This document shows positions 23,497 through 35,684 of a DNA stretch of 64,000 nucleotides, one piece after another. The translations under genes and the position numbers were made by a program. The DNA comes from Hemileia vastatrix (lineage: Eukaryota > Basidiomycota > Pucciniomycetes > Pucciniales > Zaghouaniaceae). The notes below the pieces were generated by a model. That model was not told the DNA's origin and ran no database searches. It was given only the letters and a program-made list of their open reading frames with translations. The stretch is taken from NCBI GenBank assembly GCA_030280995.1, contig JASXTE010000002.1, positions 21,720,683-21,784,682 of the forward strand, given 5' to 3'. Position 1 is the first letter of the stretch; the number at the start of each line of letters is the position of its first letter.

Positions 23497-25460
23497 TGAT
23501 AAACTTCATGGATCCTGATTAATTTCTATCGAAATTAATTTTGAGACTGGCATATTGAATTTTAGCTATGACCAAGTACTGTAAGTGCCATGGTTTGTAT
23601 TCAATATATTGGTGTTGAAATTAATTTTGATAGGAATCAACAAGTATCATATGGCACCATGCATGAATCACTGACAGAAACCAACAAATTTATGAGGCAA
23701 CGAACCTCATAATTTCGATCGAAATTAATATAGACCCCTGCATATTGAATACAAGCCATTTCACATGGACTACACAGACATAGATAAAATTCAACATGCA
23801 TGGCTTAAAATTAATTTTGATCGAAATTAACCAAGGCATTAAAACATCAATTTTTATATGGTGTACTTGATCAAACCAGTTTATCTAACTGCTTAGCTCA
23901 CCTATACTTATAGAAATTTTATGCATAGTCCATGTCCATATTAATTTCGATCGAAATTAATGTTGACTAATACATAATGAATACATGCTATGCCACTTAC
24001 ACTTGCCAGACATATCTACCATTTAATATGCCAGTATCAAAAATTAATTTCGATCGAAATTAATGAGCATGATAATCATGAATTTCTGGAGTCAACTGCT
24101 TATTTTTATGCATGGTGCCTTGCCAACATTAATTTCGATCGAAATTACTTTTGATACTGGCATATTGCATGTATATATGCCTGGAAAGTGTAAGTGGCAT
24201 AGTGTGTATTCATTATGTATTGGTCAACATTAATTTTGATCAAATTTAATGTTGACATTTGCATATTGAACCCAAGACAGAAAACAACCCAGAAGATTCT
24301 TCATAAAACTTCCCATTAATTTCGATCGAAATTAAGGCTGACCATATACATATTGAATGGTAGTTATATCTGGTCTGAGTAAGCAGAGATTACTTATATT
24401 CAATATGTATTGGTCAACATTAATTTTGATCAAAATTAATGAGCATTTTGATCATGAACTTTTTCAGTCAGTTAGTTGTTTCAAAGCATAATGGCATGCC
24501 AACATTAATTTTGATCAAAATTAATGTTGAAATGATATAATGCTTTTTTGCATGACATGTAAAGGACGGCAAGTATTTTTAAGTATTGAAATTTACTATA
24601 CATGTTGAGGGTAAATATAAAATTTACATATCCATATTAATTTCTATAAAAATTAATGTTGACAAATACATAATAAATAGTAGATATGCCTGGCTAGTGT
24701 AAGTGGCATAGCTTTTTTTCAATCTTCACTTGCAACATTAATTTCGATCAAAATTAAGGTTCATGATTATCATCAATTTATTCAGTCAGTTGCTTACTGT
24801 TATGCATGGTAACATGTCAACATTAATTTTAATAAAAATTGAATTTGACATGCCACCAAGCATTTTTATGTAAGATGAAAAGTAGGGCACTCTATTCTTA
24901 AGTAAACACATTACAATGCATATTGAGCATGTAAATATCATTTACACATTAATATTAATTTCAATCAAAATTAATGTTGACCAATAAGCATTGAACACAA
25001 GCTTTACAACTTACACACACCAGATATAACTACCATTCAATATGTATATGGTCAGCCTTAATTTCGATCAAAATTAATGAGCAGTTTTATGAAGAATTTT
25101 TTGGGTCGTTTGCTGGTTTGGGTTCAATATGAAAATGTCATATTAAATTCTATTGAAATTAATGTTGACCAATACGTAATGAATACACACTATGCCACTT
25201 ACATTTTCCAGGAATAGACACCATACAATATGCCAGTATCAAAAGTAATTTCGATCGAAATTAATGTTGGCAAGGCACCATGCATAAAAATAAGCAGTTG
25301 ACTCCAGAAATTCATGATTATCATGCTCATTAATTTCGATCAAATTTAATTTTTGATACTGGCATATTTAATGGTAGCAATGCCTGGCAAGTATAAGTGG
25401 CATAGCGTGTATTCACTATGTATTGGTCAACATTAAATTCGATTGAAATTAATATGGATA
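23497..25460. repeat. Array of about 19 palindromes centred on TCGATCGA
   Basis: A palindrome of the form TTAATTTCGATCGAAATTAA recurs every 60-150 bp. Exact cores are seen near 23712, 23943, 24045, 24129, 24315 and 25248. Symmetrically changed copies reading TTTTGATCAAAA occur near 24422 and 24506, and half-changed copies near 23808, 24229, 24741, 24957, 25063, 25334 and 25436. The spacers are related too, with words such as AATATGCCAGTATC and its inverse GATACTGGCATATT, GGTCAACATTAAT and TGCCACTTACAC. A block at about 23990-24190 reappears inverted at about 25180-25400, so palindromes are embedded in a larger inverted repeat. There are no coding frames. Confidence 0.85.
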
Positions 25461-25668
25461 CATAAATGTGACATAAAGAGGTATGGACCATCAATTTGTT
25501 GAAAATACATTTTTATATCTCATACATTATTTGTTTTTCTTAAATAAAATGTTACTCTCTCTCAATATCACTTTATAACATTTACCAAGCTGCTTTGAAA
25601 AAAAACAGAATACATAAAATTCAATATAAGATAGCTATATTGCACAGAAGATCACCGTTATACCTAAG

Positions 25669-27346
25669 TTATGATGATGTTGATGCTCTATTAATTGATT
25701 CCCAAATCTTTACCAGATCAATATCAGCTCCAACCCCAAGTGACTCACGTTCATTCACAGATAATCCTTGAAAAAATGTTGCTGAATAGCAATTCTTGGG
25801 GAGGTATTTGGGAACATTGAATATACCATTATGTGCAACTGTCCTTTCTGATGACCGTCAATATGTTTTTAATGCTGATTTTTCTTGAGCTGGTGTATGG
25901 GCTAAGTCCTTTGTCATCTTATCCATTTTTTTAAACAAATCATTGAGTTCAGGATTTTGCCATCCAGGAATAGCTCGGATAGGTGCAGTTGGGGCTGGTG
26001 CTGGGCCTTCCTCGATATCAGAGATGCACCTAGTATCATGAAAAAGCACAACAAAACCTGGCACATCACTGCAGAGATCTCTTGCTAACTTGTAGCGTGC
26101 ACTAGCAATCTGAATTCCAACTAAATCAGCTTCATAATAACAAAAAGCAAAGTAAAATAAAAAACTTACCTTGGTCCGATAACGTTTTACTTGTGCCCTT
26201 TCCCTCTTTTCAATCTTTTCTCTTGCTACCCTTTCCTCTTCTTGGCCAAACAACCTTATAATCTCCTTCCCATTATTAACTACCTATTTCTCAATAACAC
26301 ATTGAGTGAACTGAAGCTTTGACTGATCGATTGTATTCAAGGTGGTGAGCCATCTGGTACAGTGGTCGCATACTATGCTTCCCATGACTTGATTCCAAGT
26401 TGATTCTGAAAAATCACGGCAAGTCCAATCAAACGCGAATTTCCGAAAACCTTTTTCTTGCAATTCACGCTCTAAGTTTCTTTTGACAGAAAGTGGGATC
26501 GGTGCTCCTCCTTTTAGTCCTCGAGGCTCAGGTGCTGGAAAAAATTTGGGTAGTCGAATTTTGGATCGCAAGAAGGCTATAGAATTGGTTATCAGAAATT
26601 GTCGATCAGCTGCAGAATTGGCACGGTTAGAAGATTGGACTTGGGTTAGGACAGTTTGAATGGTTTTTAGTTTGAATTGGCTCCAATCTTTCCAATTTTC
26701 AATCTCCAAAGGTGTTGGGCTCGCAGGATATTTTGATATTTGTGTTGGTCCCCCAAGACAATACTTCAGAAAGTGGTAAATATTTCTATTTAGACTGTCC
26801 GAGCTCCTGGGAACATCATTCCTTCTAACTAAGCCTCTTACAGCCCTTAACCCCCGTTCTCGCTCATGAGACTCTACTGAATTGAGTCTGTGGTAATCAC
26901 TGATACCCATAATGATTGAGGGATTCACTAACAATTCAAATAAGTTAATTAAATTGGTTATTTTTCAATAAAAGAATACACTACAAATTTGACTTACCTG
27001 CTCCACTTTTGCTTGCTCCTTGGTTAGGCTAAGCAGATGATGATTGGTCTCCGAAAAATTCCCTCAATACTTCACTAGCCCAATCTCTTCCTAGCTGATC
27101 AGCTTGCTCATTAGCACTTTCAGAAGCAGAAGGATGATTGGGATTAAAATTTCTCGGTTCTGAATGAGACTCTTGGCCTGGATTGGGATTAGGTGGTGGG
27201 TTAGGATTAGGTGGTACAGATTGAGATGCATCTGGAGGTGGATCAGCAGAGGGTGGTGGAGGAGTATTTCCAGTATTAGTATGTTGAGGCAGAAAACAAT
27301 CAGAATCGGTTGGGTCAACAGACATCCCTTCAAAATTATCATCCAT
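25669..27346 (-). pseudogene. Unrecognised three-exon gene with three in-frame stops, cargo of element G
   Basis: Exons 27346-26998, 26927-26170 and 26109-25669 join in phase (GTAAGT donors; acceptors GTTAG and TTCAG) into 515 codons ending in TAA. Three stops interrupt it: TAG at 27029-27031, TAG at 26284-26286 and TGA at 25858-25860. Protein-like sequence continues after each, and each is one C-to-T change from a Gln or Arg codon. The N-terminal ~90 residues are proline-rich and acidic (PPPPSADPPPD, NPNPPPNPNPG). The middle starts with a conserved-looking block (GISDYHRLNSVESHERERG) and has a charged helix around EEERVAREKIEKRERAQVKR; the C-terminal part is globular. No family is recognised. 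It sits immediately downstream of the transposase gene on the same strand. Confidence 0.65.
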
Positions 27347-27763
27347 AATGAACTGTAATAAAATAAAATAAAATAAAAATAATCAGTTGTTAAAATTTAT
27401 ACCTATCAAAGCTAAAGTAAAAAAAGATACTATGTATATAGTCTTGTAAACGTGTATGTTCTCTTGTCGAAAAATAAAGTGAATAATATATAGCTATCAG
27501 CTAAAGTTGGAAGGTCAAACTATTTATAGTAGATGAATGAGCAAGAAGATCATTCATTAAGTAAAAATTTTATCATATTTCTCATTATCATGATTTTATT
27601 TCTTTCATTCTTACATTTAAGATAAAAATGACTCATTGAAAGCATGGGTTCTCTCGCAATAAAAGCAACCAAAGTAATTTTTCACTGATTTATGATAAGG
27701 TAAGTTGGATGCATTGCATTTTTTAATCGAGCATTGAATTATTTCTTTCACCATTTACAAATA
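27347..27763. other. Spacer between transposase gene and downstream unknown gene
   Basis: AT-rich, no gene seen. It must hold the 3' end of the transposase transcript and the promoter of the 25669-27346 gene. Confidence 0.4.
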
Positions 27764-30700
27764 TCACCAATCCTAAATTAACACAAAGATGTTAGTCAAC
27801 AGAAAATAAATTTGATTAATTTTTTCACTCACTACTGTCTGCAGTCCAATGGCAGTGACAATCTCGTCTTTGATTCCAAACATTCCTTTTTTGTGCTCGA
27901 CAGTAGCTGCATGTCCAATTATTGCATCTTTCTTAATCACAATTTGAGTTGCTTTGGCTACTCTTACTAACCGACAATGCACTTGTGGGAAAAGCTCATA
28001 GGGATCCTTTGATGTTTCTTCTGGACGGAGCTCTTTGAAAGGACTTACTATTAAATATATTTGATCAATCTCTTCCTTTGATCTGAAAAGATCATCAATT
28101 TGCCCAAACTGGCTATCTTTTCCATATTAGAATTCAATTGTTGAATTAGCAATGTGTCTATGGTAACTAGTAAACCTCTTTCCATGTATCAATATGCTTG
28201 CTACATTTTCAACTACCCAATCCCCACTTTTCTCCGATGGTGTCAAAGCCCGTCTTGAAGTTTCTTTTCCCATTTGTGCCCTTACCCAATTAGTAAATAA
28301 TGCCATACTTAGATGGATCCATTTGTTTTGTTTATTGAGATCAATATGGATTTTTTTAGTCTCACATTGATCATTATCTTCAGCTTCACCAAGATCTAAT
28401 ACCCTAGACTTCCGATACCATTGTTTGAGCATTGTTAGCGGTATCTCTCCTGTGGTAAATATTAATAAATTAGCACAGCTGAGTTTTTAAATCATTGCTT
28501 ACAAACATTACATACGTGGATGGTGATTGTTTGGAATTTCAGATAATATATGATTCACCCGCTCTCCAGACCAAGTAGCTGTACCTGATGGTGGACCAAG
28601 ACGCTTTATCATTTCAGGATAATGTTGAGTGATATGCAGATTTGGCTTTGCATTAATATTCTTCCAACCCTCTTCAAGGCACTCACGATACTCTAAAAGA
28701 AATTGATCTAGATCTTTAAGCTCATTAGTCTGTATATTTTTTAATGTCAAAAAATTGGTGATTGAGCATAATGTTACAAGTGACTTGAGAAGATAATATT
28801 CTCTTGGTTTATCAGCTGAGGAAGCTGAAGATTCAGATTCTTTAAATTTTTCAAACCAAAGGGGTATAAGTGACAAAGGGAAGTAGAGAGTATACAGCAT
28901 GTGCCATTCTGCTGCCTTGAGGGATCCTGCCTTTTTAGATCCTACTGATTTTGGAACTCGTGTTAGCCAGGAAGGTCTCTTTACTTGATCAATCATCTTC
29001 CATACAACCTGTAGCTCTGCTGCTGTGATTCGTGGATTACTACTACCTTCATTTTCTTTCTCCTTACCTTTCCTTTTATTTTCTTCATCTCTAGCTGTCT
29101 CATTTGATGAGTGAGATCCTTCACTCTGTGATATGCTAATGCTTCTTTGCCTTAAGTTATACAATGAATTCCTACTGTCACTGCTGTGAGACTGTATTGA
29201 GGCCACATCGCTATATGGAGGAATAAATTTGGAGCTGGATGACCTACTCTGGCTTCTTGATCGATTTGTTCCCAATCCTTCATTATCTAGTCCATGATGA
29301 CTTGATGACTGTCTTGAACTCGTACGTCTTTGCCGCTTGTGCTGTCTCATGTGTCCTGTATCATCATCATCATTATTTGTGGTGCTTAAGCTACTTCTAC
29401 GTTTTTTCGAATGTTTGTGCAGTGAAGTATCAGAAAAGAAATCATCATCATCTTCTCTTACATGCCAATTTTTATCCTTTTCCAGATTTCTTTCTAGATC
29501 TTTTGCTGCATTTTGGATTTGAAAATAGCTTAGACTGTGATCTTTTAGGTTGCCAAGCATATGTGAATGCATAACATCAATTGAGCAATATTCAGTTGGA
29601 CGCCAATATTCAAGGTTATTCAGCTCACTCCATCGTACCCCATGATTTTGAACAATTGATACACGCTCCCAATGTGACTTAGAATTTTTCCACTTTGTTG
29701 CCCAGCACATATGATCCTCATGATTCCGGAATGAAAAATTTCCCACATTCTTTTCACTAATTTCATCTTTAGAGATATTACAGAAAGAGCAGAACATTTT
29801 TGCAGAGTGACTCGAAAAGCCAGCCAATTTTCGTATTGCAGGAATTTCACCTATCAAAGAGAACAATGCAACTCTTAATTTCCGGCCTCGTGGATAAAGA
29901 TGTGTCTTTTCAATCAATATACCATCCCATAGAGTTTGTAGATCATTAATCAGTGGTTTTAGAAGGTGATTAAGCTGTTCACTTGTGGGTTCTGTTGGTC
30001 CGGGTATAATAGCATACAAAAAAAGATTTTCCATTTTGTATCTATCTTCTTGAGGTAGGTTCATACACACCATCATAATATTGCCTACAGACTTCTGATG
30101 ACCTCCAATCCTATTGCCACCAGGCCTAAACCAGTCGACATATAAAGTAAACATTAAGTTTCCTGAAGTTATTGTATATTCATCATCATTGCTATCCAGA
30201 GCTGGAGTGGTTATAGGAAAGTTTTTCCAAATTGAACCATCACAAACATCCTTCATCAAATCACACTCTACATGTTCTGCCACAGGGGTTTTCTTCTCAA
30301 TCAGAAGCTCAAATTTGAACAGTTTGATCTTTTCCTTAAGCCAGTTGATAAAAGAATGGTGATGAAATTTTTTAAGAGATAAGTATTTTACATGTTCTTG
30401 ATGTTCCTCCATCAAATACAGCCTTTCATCACATTTAACTGCAATTTGTCCTGCTCCAAACATTTTTAAATAGCGGATAATGAAAGAAATGGTTTATTGC
30501 AACATAGTATAGATGGTTGAGATTCAGAGTTATACTCATAAAGAGCAAAGCATTTAGGACAGCATGTTTTAGTGAAAAATGATTGATTGAGCTTTAATCG
30601 ACTAAAAACTGTATCTATCGAGCGTGGGACCAGGCGGACAATGCTATCAGAATCCAGTATTCCACTATCACCTAGAAGTTTGAGCTTCTTAATTTCTTCA

Positions 30701-31129
30701 TCCAAAAATTGAGTACAACCTTCTTTGCTCAAATGATGAATCAGAGAAAGCTTTTCTGCCTGCCACATAATTATTTGGCTATACCGTTCCCCAAGATTTG
30801 AGTTTCTAGAGACTGTTGAAGATACTTCTGCCCCCAATAGCAACTGCCCCTATTTAATAAATCATTGAAACATCATAAAGACTTTAATTCTCACATTGAA
30901 CTATAGATATACAGCTTACTGTTTCTGTGGAGCGGGAACTTCCAATGTTAAGTGGATTGTTGGAAGAAATAACCATCTGGGCCTTCCTATTTCTTTCCTC
31001 TTGATGTTTTGCATAAGAATTAGAGCCTTTGAAAGCCATACCAACTTCAAAGGACCCAGAAGAAGTTTGATACTTTCTATTGATACATCCAAGATCTTGA
31101 CATTGACATACATGAAAAAATGGAGGCAT
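27764..31129 (-). pseudogene. TNP2/EnSpm-CACTA-type transposase, damaged
   Basis: Exon 1 (31129-30920) encodes a short Cys motif (CQCQDLGC). Exon 2 (30849-28516) encodes the core, exon 3 (28449-27833) the end, and a 9-nt last exon at 27772-27764 is possible. The core includes a CCPKCFALY zinc-like motif, then YVDWFRPGGN (likely first catalytic Asp), SVGNIMMVCMNLP, RYKMEN, AIIPGPTEP and FCSFCNIS. These match the TNP2/Transposase_21 family of CACTA elements. A serine/arginine- and aspartate-rich linker (29000-29480) follows. Damage: exon 2 changes frame by one base between about 30467 and 30490, and a TAA at 28127-28129 interrupts exon 3 where Gln fits. Both could be decay or assembly error. 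It probably moved G when intact, through double-strand cleavage at the CACCAC ends (inference). Confidence 0.82.
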
Positions 31130-32204
31130 TGTAATTGTGATAATTGTAGGAATAAGTTAGCTATTCGAAGTTACTGATTGAAGGTATTCCTTTTTTTGAA
31201 AGGCACTAGCTAATATTAGCTACATTTTTTTATCAAAAGAATATGATGGAATATGTGTTGAAATTATTTAAGTTTAAATGTTTAATTTTTAATTGGATAA
31301 ATTATATATTAATTTAAAGTTATGCAGTCTACTTTATTTGTATTCTGTATACTCTCTGCATTTGTACAACAATGCATGCATGTTTATCAGAATATTTTCT
31401 ATCATAGAAAAAATTCTGTTGTACGCACAAGCATCTTAATTATTTTTCTATCAAATGCCTTCTGAGTTATATCTAACTACCCTATAATTATTTGATTTTG
31501 ATAAAAATTCTTAGTTATGGACTATAAGAAAAGTAATCCATATTTTTAACATAATTATTTAAAAAATTACCCCAAAAATCAAAGTTAAACCCAAAAATAA
31601 GTTTAATATTTTGTAAAAAACAATCACAAACATATTTCTTTCAATTTGAAAATTGGTCTGTACTAGGTAGAATTTTCTATAAAGAAAAAATCAAAAATAC
31701 TCAAATAATAGATGCTACAAAAGTGTAAACCTTAAAGAATTACATAAAAGCTGAAACCTTGTATAACTTTTCATACATAAATGTGATGAAGTGACACTCT
31801 AGTCTATTTATTCAGGTTGAAAAAAATTACTCAATAGAATATGTATTACTATCATATTGGACCAAAAATAATTTTTTGGTAATCAAAAAATGAACATAGC
31901 CTCACATTTAACAAATTATTTTTGTGGAAGAATTTTTTGAAAAGAAAAAAAAATCCGTTTCTTAAATGAGTCTGCTTTTATCACATAATCATTCTCTTTA
32001 TTTTATACCATTCCTTTTGAGTTCAAGTTGCATATAAAAATATAATTTATGCATATTATAATTCCATAAAGTCAAAATATTTCTTATTCTTAATTTTTGT
32101 GATATTTCTCCTTAAATCAACTTTGATCATAAAGTTTTGGAGCTCAACAATTTATCCTTCCTCTTTGTTTAATTTAATTGAACACTTTCTTAATCTAATT
32201 ATTT
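31130..32204. other. Divergent intergenic region of G
   Basis: About 1.1 kb between the divergent transposase and 32205-33326 genes. AT-rich, no frame or RNA gene seen; presumably contains promoters for both. Confidence 0.45.
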
Positions 32205-33326
32205 ATGAACCCTAGTAGCTCTTACTTTCCTCATGGAAACCTGCCCACAAACACAAGAACACTTAATAGAATTTTCAATGAGACTTTGCCTCCATTCAAT
32301 TCTCACTTTTGTAGATCTATACACAATTTTTGTCGTTCACTTTTGGATATGTCACCAGAATCAAATGGATGGAAACAAAACCCTACTGAAGAGCAATTAG
32401 ACAGATTTTCATCATTCGACATGAATTCTTGCAACATTGCCTTTGAACTACCTCATCCAGAATCAAATTCAGCGGTTTTGGAAAAGTTTCCACCAATTTT
32501 CCGTGAATCTTTTATTGAGCACCTTCGCATGTGTGGTTTCCCAGGATCAACTTTTTCTTGGAACCTAGATTGGTTTGACAAATGTAACCAGGTCTTGGCA
32601 AATATTCTCATTAAACACTGGGACAATGCCTTAAAAACCAATAATTTGATTGCATATCCAATTGACTGAACTCAAATTAGCTTCTCAAATCAAATAGGAG
32701 TTCTTCACCGTTGGATTTTAGGTCATGCTGATAGATTAAGACTTGGGAAGGATTCTCATAGCTCTCAAGAAATAATCAAAGTGAGAAAGCATAAATATAG
32801 AATAAAAAAAAAAGTATGAAAATCCCTTTTTTTTCAACCGTTTTTATTTATGACCTTTATTTCAAATAACAAAGATTCTTAGAATTCAGTTAACCAAACT
32901 AAACTTCTTAAACAACTTCCACATTGTGAAACTTATCACAACCTTTTCACAAACATCAAGTGTTGTTCAGACACCAAAATTGATAATGATGGATCGTTAA
33001 GACGTATCTTAATGCAATGGAGGTCTGAAGATTTTTCTAAAGTTGCACAATATCTTGACCAACAACACTTTGATATTCGAGATAATTCAACCTACTCTGG
33101 AAGTGTGCTAAAGGACTTGGCCTTGTACAAAAGAATCAGTTTGGTTTCAACATTATCCCCTAACCTTAATCCTTCTCATGTCCCCCGGGGTTTGCCGAAT
33201 GACTGTTATTCTCCCTTATATCTTGCATCTCTAAATCCTCAACAACTCAGACTTTTAAATCCTCAAAATCCCATAAATTTACCTGCTCTCCTTGAAATTC
33301 TTTCTTCCTCTAATGTGAGTGATTGA
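32205..33326 (+). pseudogene. Unrecognised two-exon gene with one in-frame stop, cargo of element G
   Basis: Exons 32205-32780 and 32883-33326 join in phase 0 (GTGAGA donor, TTCTTAG acceptor), giving 339 residues if the TGA at 32667-32669 is read through. Protein-like sequence continues after it (ISFSNQIGVLHRWILGHADR), and CGA to TGA would explain the stop. The protein has a patterned alpha-helical look, with MSPESNGWKQNPTEEQLDRF, FSWNLDWFDKCNQVLANIL and, in exon 2, LMQWRSEDFSKVAQYLDQQH. The C-terminal segment is Asn/Pro/Leu-rich. I recognise no family. It lies between the transposase and helicase genes and is convergent with the helicase gene. Confidence 0.62.
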
Positions 33327-33458
33327 CAAACTCCCTTAATAATAGGTTTGCACACTCATACTCCTCATTTCCACTGTTTGGGACACTTAGCCTTGAAAAC
33401 AAAAACATAATTTTAATGATTACTATTATCATTAAAATTTATAGAAATGAAATTTGGC

Positions 33459-35684
33459 TTACATTGTTAGCTCCATTTTTTTCCTTTGAATCTTATACAT
33501 GCTGAATTCTATACTTCCTTGTACAAAATAATTCAAAACATTTACTTCATTTTGCTGCCCCATTCTATACAGCCGATCAACAGCCTGTTGCTCAACTGCT
33601 GGATTCCAATTTGGCTCCTATTTCAACATTGAACATATAAAAAATTTAATATTTTTGTTCTTAATATGAAATAAAAGACATTGAGCTCACCATTATATAT
33701 ACATTTTGAGCACACCTGAGATCTATACCCACTCCTGCAGCCTGAATCGTTCCAACCAAAACTTGGCAATTTTTATTAAAATGGGATTCATGCATATTTT
33801 TGTCTCGCTTTGTCCTGCTAAGTTCACCCGTAAGCTGGGTATACCTAATATTGTGGTCATCTAAAGCCATTTTTATTCTATTTTGAAATATTAGAAAATT
33901 GTTTTTAATAAGCCAACACAATTTTGTAAAACAATTCATTATAGAATCACTTACATCTGCAAAAAGTCTGCAAAGTTGGAGAATATAACAGCTTTTGGAA
34001 AATTTATACCCCTTTCACCAGACAAAAAGTTTTTTAAGTGGCCTATAAGATGACAAATCTTTGCGGAATGCTGCCAGGTGAAATCAAAAATTGGAGTTTC
34101 ATCCAGATTTTCGTAGATTGGATGGTTGCAGAATTTTCTTAAAATCATCAGCTCTCTTAGAAACTCAGATGAGTCCCAAGGGAAGTCAGTGCTTCTGGAG
34201 GGCCCATATCGCTCAGTGAATCCTTCTTGAAGCACATCAAGTTTAGACCTCCATGGATCTGCTAATTGAACCGATATCCCCCTTTGAATCTTTTTTGTAA
34301 GAGACAAAATTGCATCCTTTGTTCTACGTAGGCTTATGACTTTCATTAAGTGATTGATTGATTTAATAGAATTAGCCTTTCCTTTTTGCAAACCTGGAAA
34401 AAGGAAATTCTTCCATAACCAGTCTTCTTGCCACTTTTCGATTCTAAGAAAAAATATGAGACTTTGAAGGTCAGCAGGCCTGTTCTGAAGTGGAGTTCCA
34501 GTCAAGCATAGTTAGTGTTGGGATTCCAAGTCAAATATTGTTTGAGTCCCCTGCAAGTAAGGATTTTTAATCTAACTAAAAGAATATTTATAAAAATTGA
34601 TTATAAAAATTAAGTTTTAAGTTTTAGATATAGAAATGGGCACTAACTGAGCTTCATCTAAAACAACTCTATACCAAAAGAGCATTTGAGTCACCGGTAT
34701 CTTTTTTTGGCTTTGATTTTTTGACATCGTTGGGCTAGCTATTTCATAGGTCGTTAAAACAATAGCAGTGTCCTGTAGCTCATTGACATTAGTATTTTGA
34801 CAATCCTTCCCATAAAGAACCTTGAAAGGAAGTGCATTATCTTCAAAGTGCACACTTATTTCATTGATCCAATTAGATAGTGTTGCCAGGGGGCATATAA
34901 TCAGTGTGGCTGAACTCCGATTAATACCTTCTTGATTTTCTGATACCTGGAATTGTCTTGCTTCACCTTGAGTTGCACTTATAAGAGAAAGAGTTGAAAG
35001 TGTCTTTCCCAAACCCATATCATCAGCTAGTATTGACCCGTTTCCTTCAGGCGTTAATTGATTGTTAGTAAACTGATCTTTATAGTCATCGAATCCAGTT
35101 CTAAGCCAATGTTTGTCCTGGTGCCTCCACATGATATTCAACTTTTCCTTTAACATTCGTTCATTGTCAATCATAAAATTTATTGCTTGAAGTTGATGTG
35201 TTTTGAGAACTGTTTTGATTCCTCGGATAAGTTGATCAGCTTTCCAATCTTGAGTACTCTGAGATATTTGGAAAGAGCCTTCAAAAATTACATGCGGGAT
35301 ATTAAAAAAGATAGTGGAGTCGTAGTTCAGGATGGGACATAAATCGATTTGTGCAGAAGAAAATGCTTCTTTAGCAAGACTGATTAGTGTACTTGAAGAA
35401 AAGAGGCATCCCCAAAGTTGATACTGATTACCAAAAACTGGAACCAAGTAAGCATGAAAATAGAAAGGCTTCATAGGATTCAAGGCACTTCTTTGGTTTG
35501 AATGGTGAGATCCAGAGCCAATGTCACCCAATAGTGGTCCAATGTGCTGACTCTGCACTTGAGAAAGATTACCGACAAGGGTTGGTTTTCTTTCTTCAAA
35601 TAGTCCAAAAATATGAACATTCGAATGGCCTCGCTGTAAAATCGTGGGGGTTGGTGAGTTTTGAAATCTTGAAATTACATTCAT
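33459..35684 (-). pseudogene. SNF2-family DNA helicase/translocase, four exons, one in-frame stop
   Basis: Exons about 35684-34644, 34550-33955, 33877-33691 and 33617-33459. The first carries the N-terminal helicase lobe: LKTHQLQAINFM, Walker A in DMGLGKT (residues 222-228), CPLATLSNW, LTTYE and the DEAH-box-like LDEAQ (342-346). The second has LTGTPLQNRP and ISLRRTKDAIL and begins the C-lobe (KAVIFSNF). The third has TIQAAGVGIDLRCAQNV and the fourth NPAVEQQAVDRLYRMGQ (motif VI). This order is that of Rad5/ULS1-like SNF2 ATPases, but I see no RING insert. A TAA at 34512-34514 sits just before LTGTP. The first junction is uncertain: an in-phase donor is GTGCCC at 34643, while the better GTTAGT at 34647 does not keep frame. 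A partner role in chromatin opening for the dioxygenase or transposase is speculation. Confidence 0.8.

Noticed and set aside
23497..25460. A CRISPR-like array
   Set aside because: Repeats are palindromic, variable and unequally spaced with related spacers, and the genome is eukaryotic.
29239..29574. Plus-strand His/Tyr-rich frame
   Set aside because: It is the antisense of the Ser/Asp/Arg-rich linker of the transposase.
27764..31129. KDZ (Kyakuja-Dileera-Zisupton) transposase, because these are known neighbours of fungal TET/JBP genes
   Set aside because: The motifs DWFRPGGN, CMNLP and IIPGPTEP are those of TNP2/EnSpm-CACTA transposases, and CAC-starting TIRs with 3-bp TSDs agree.
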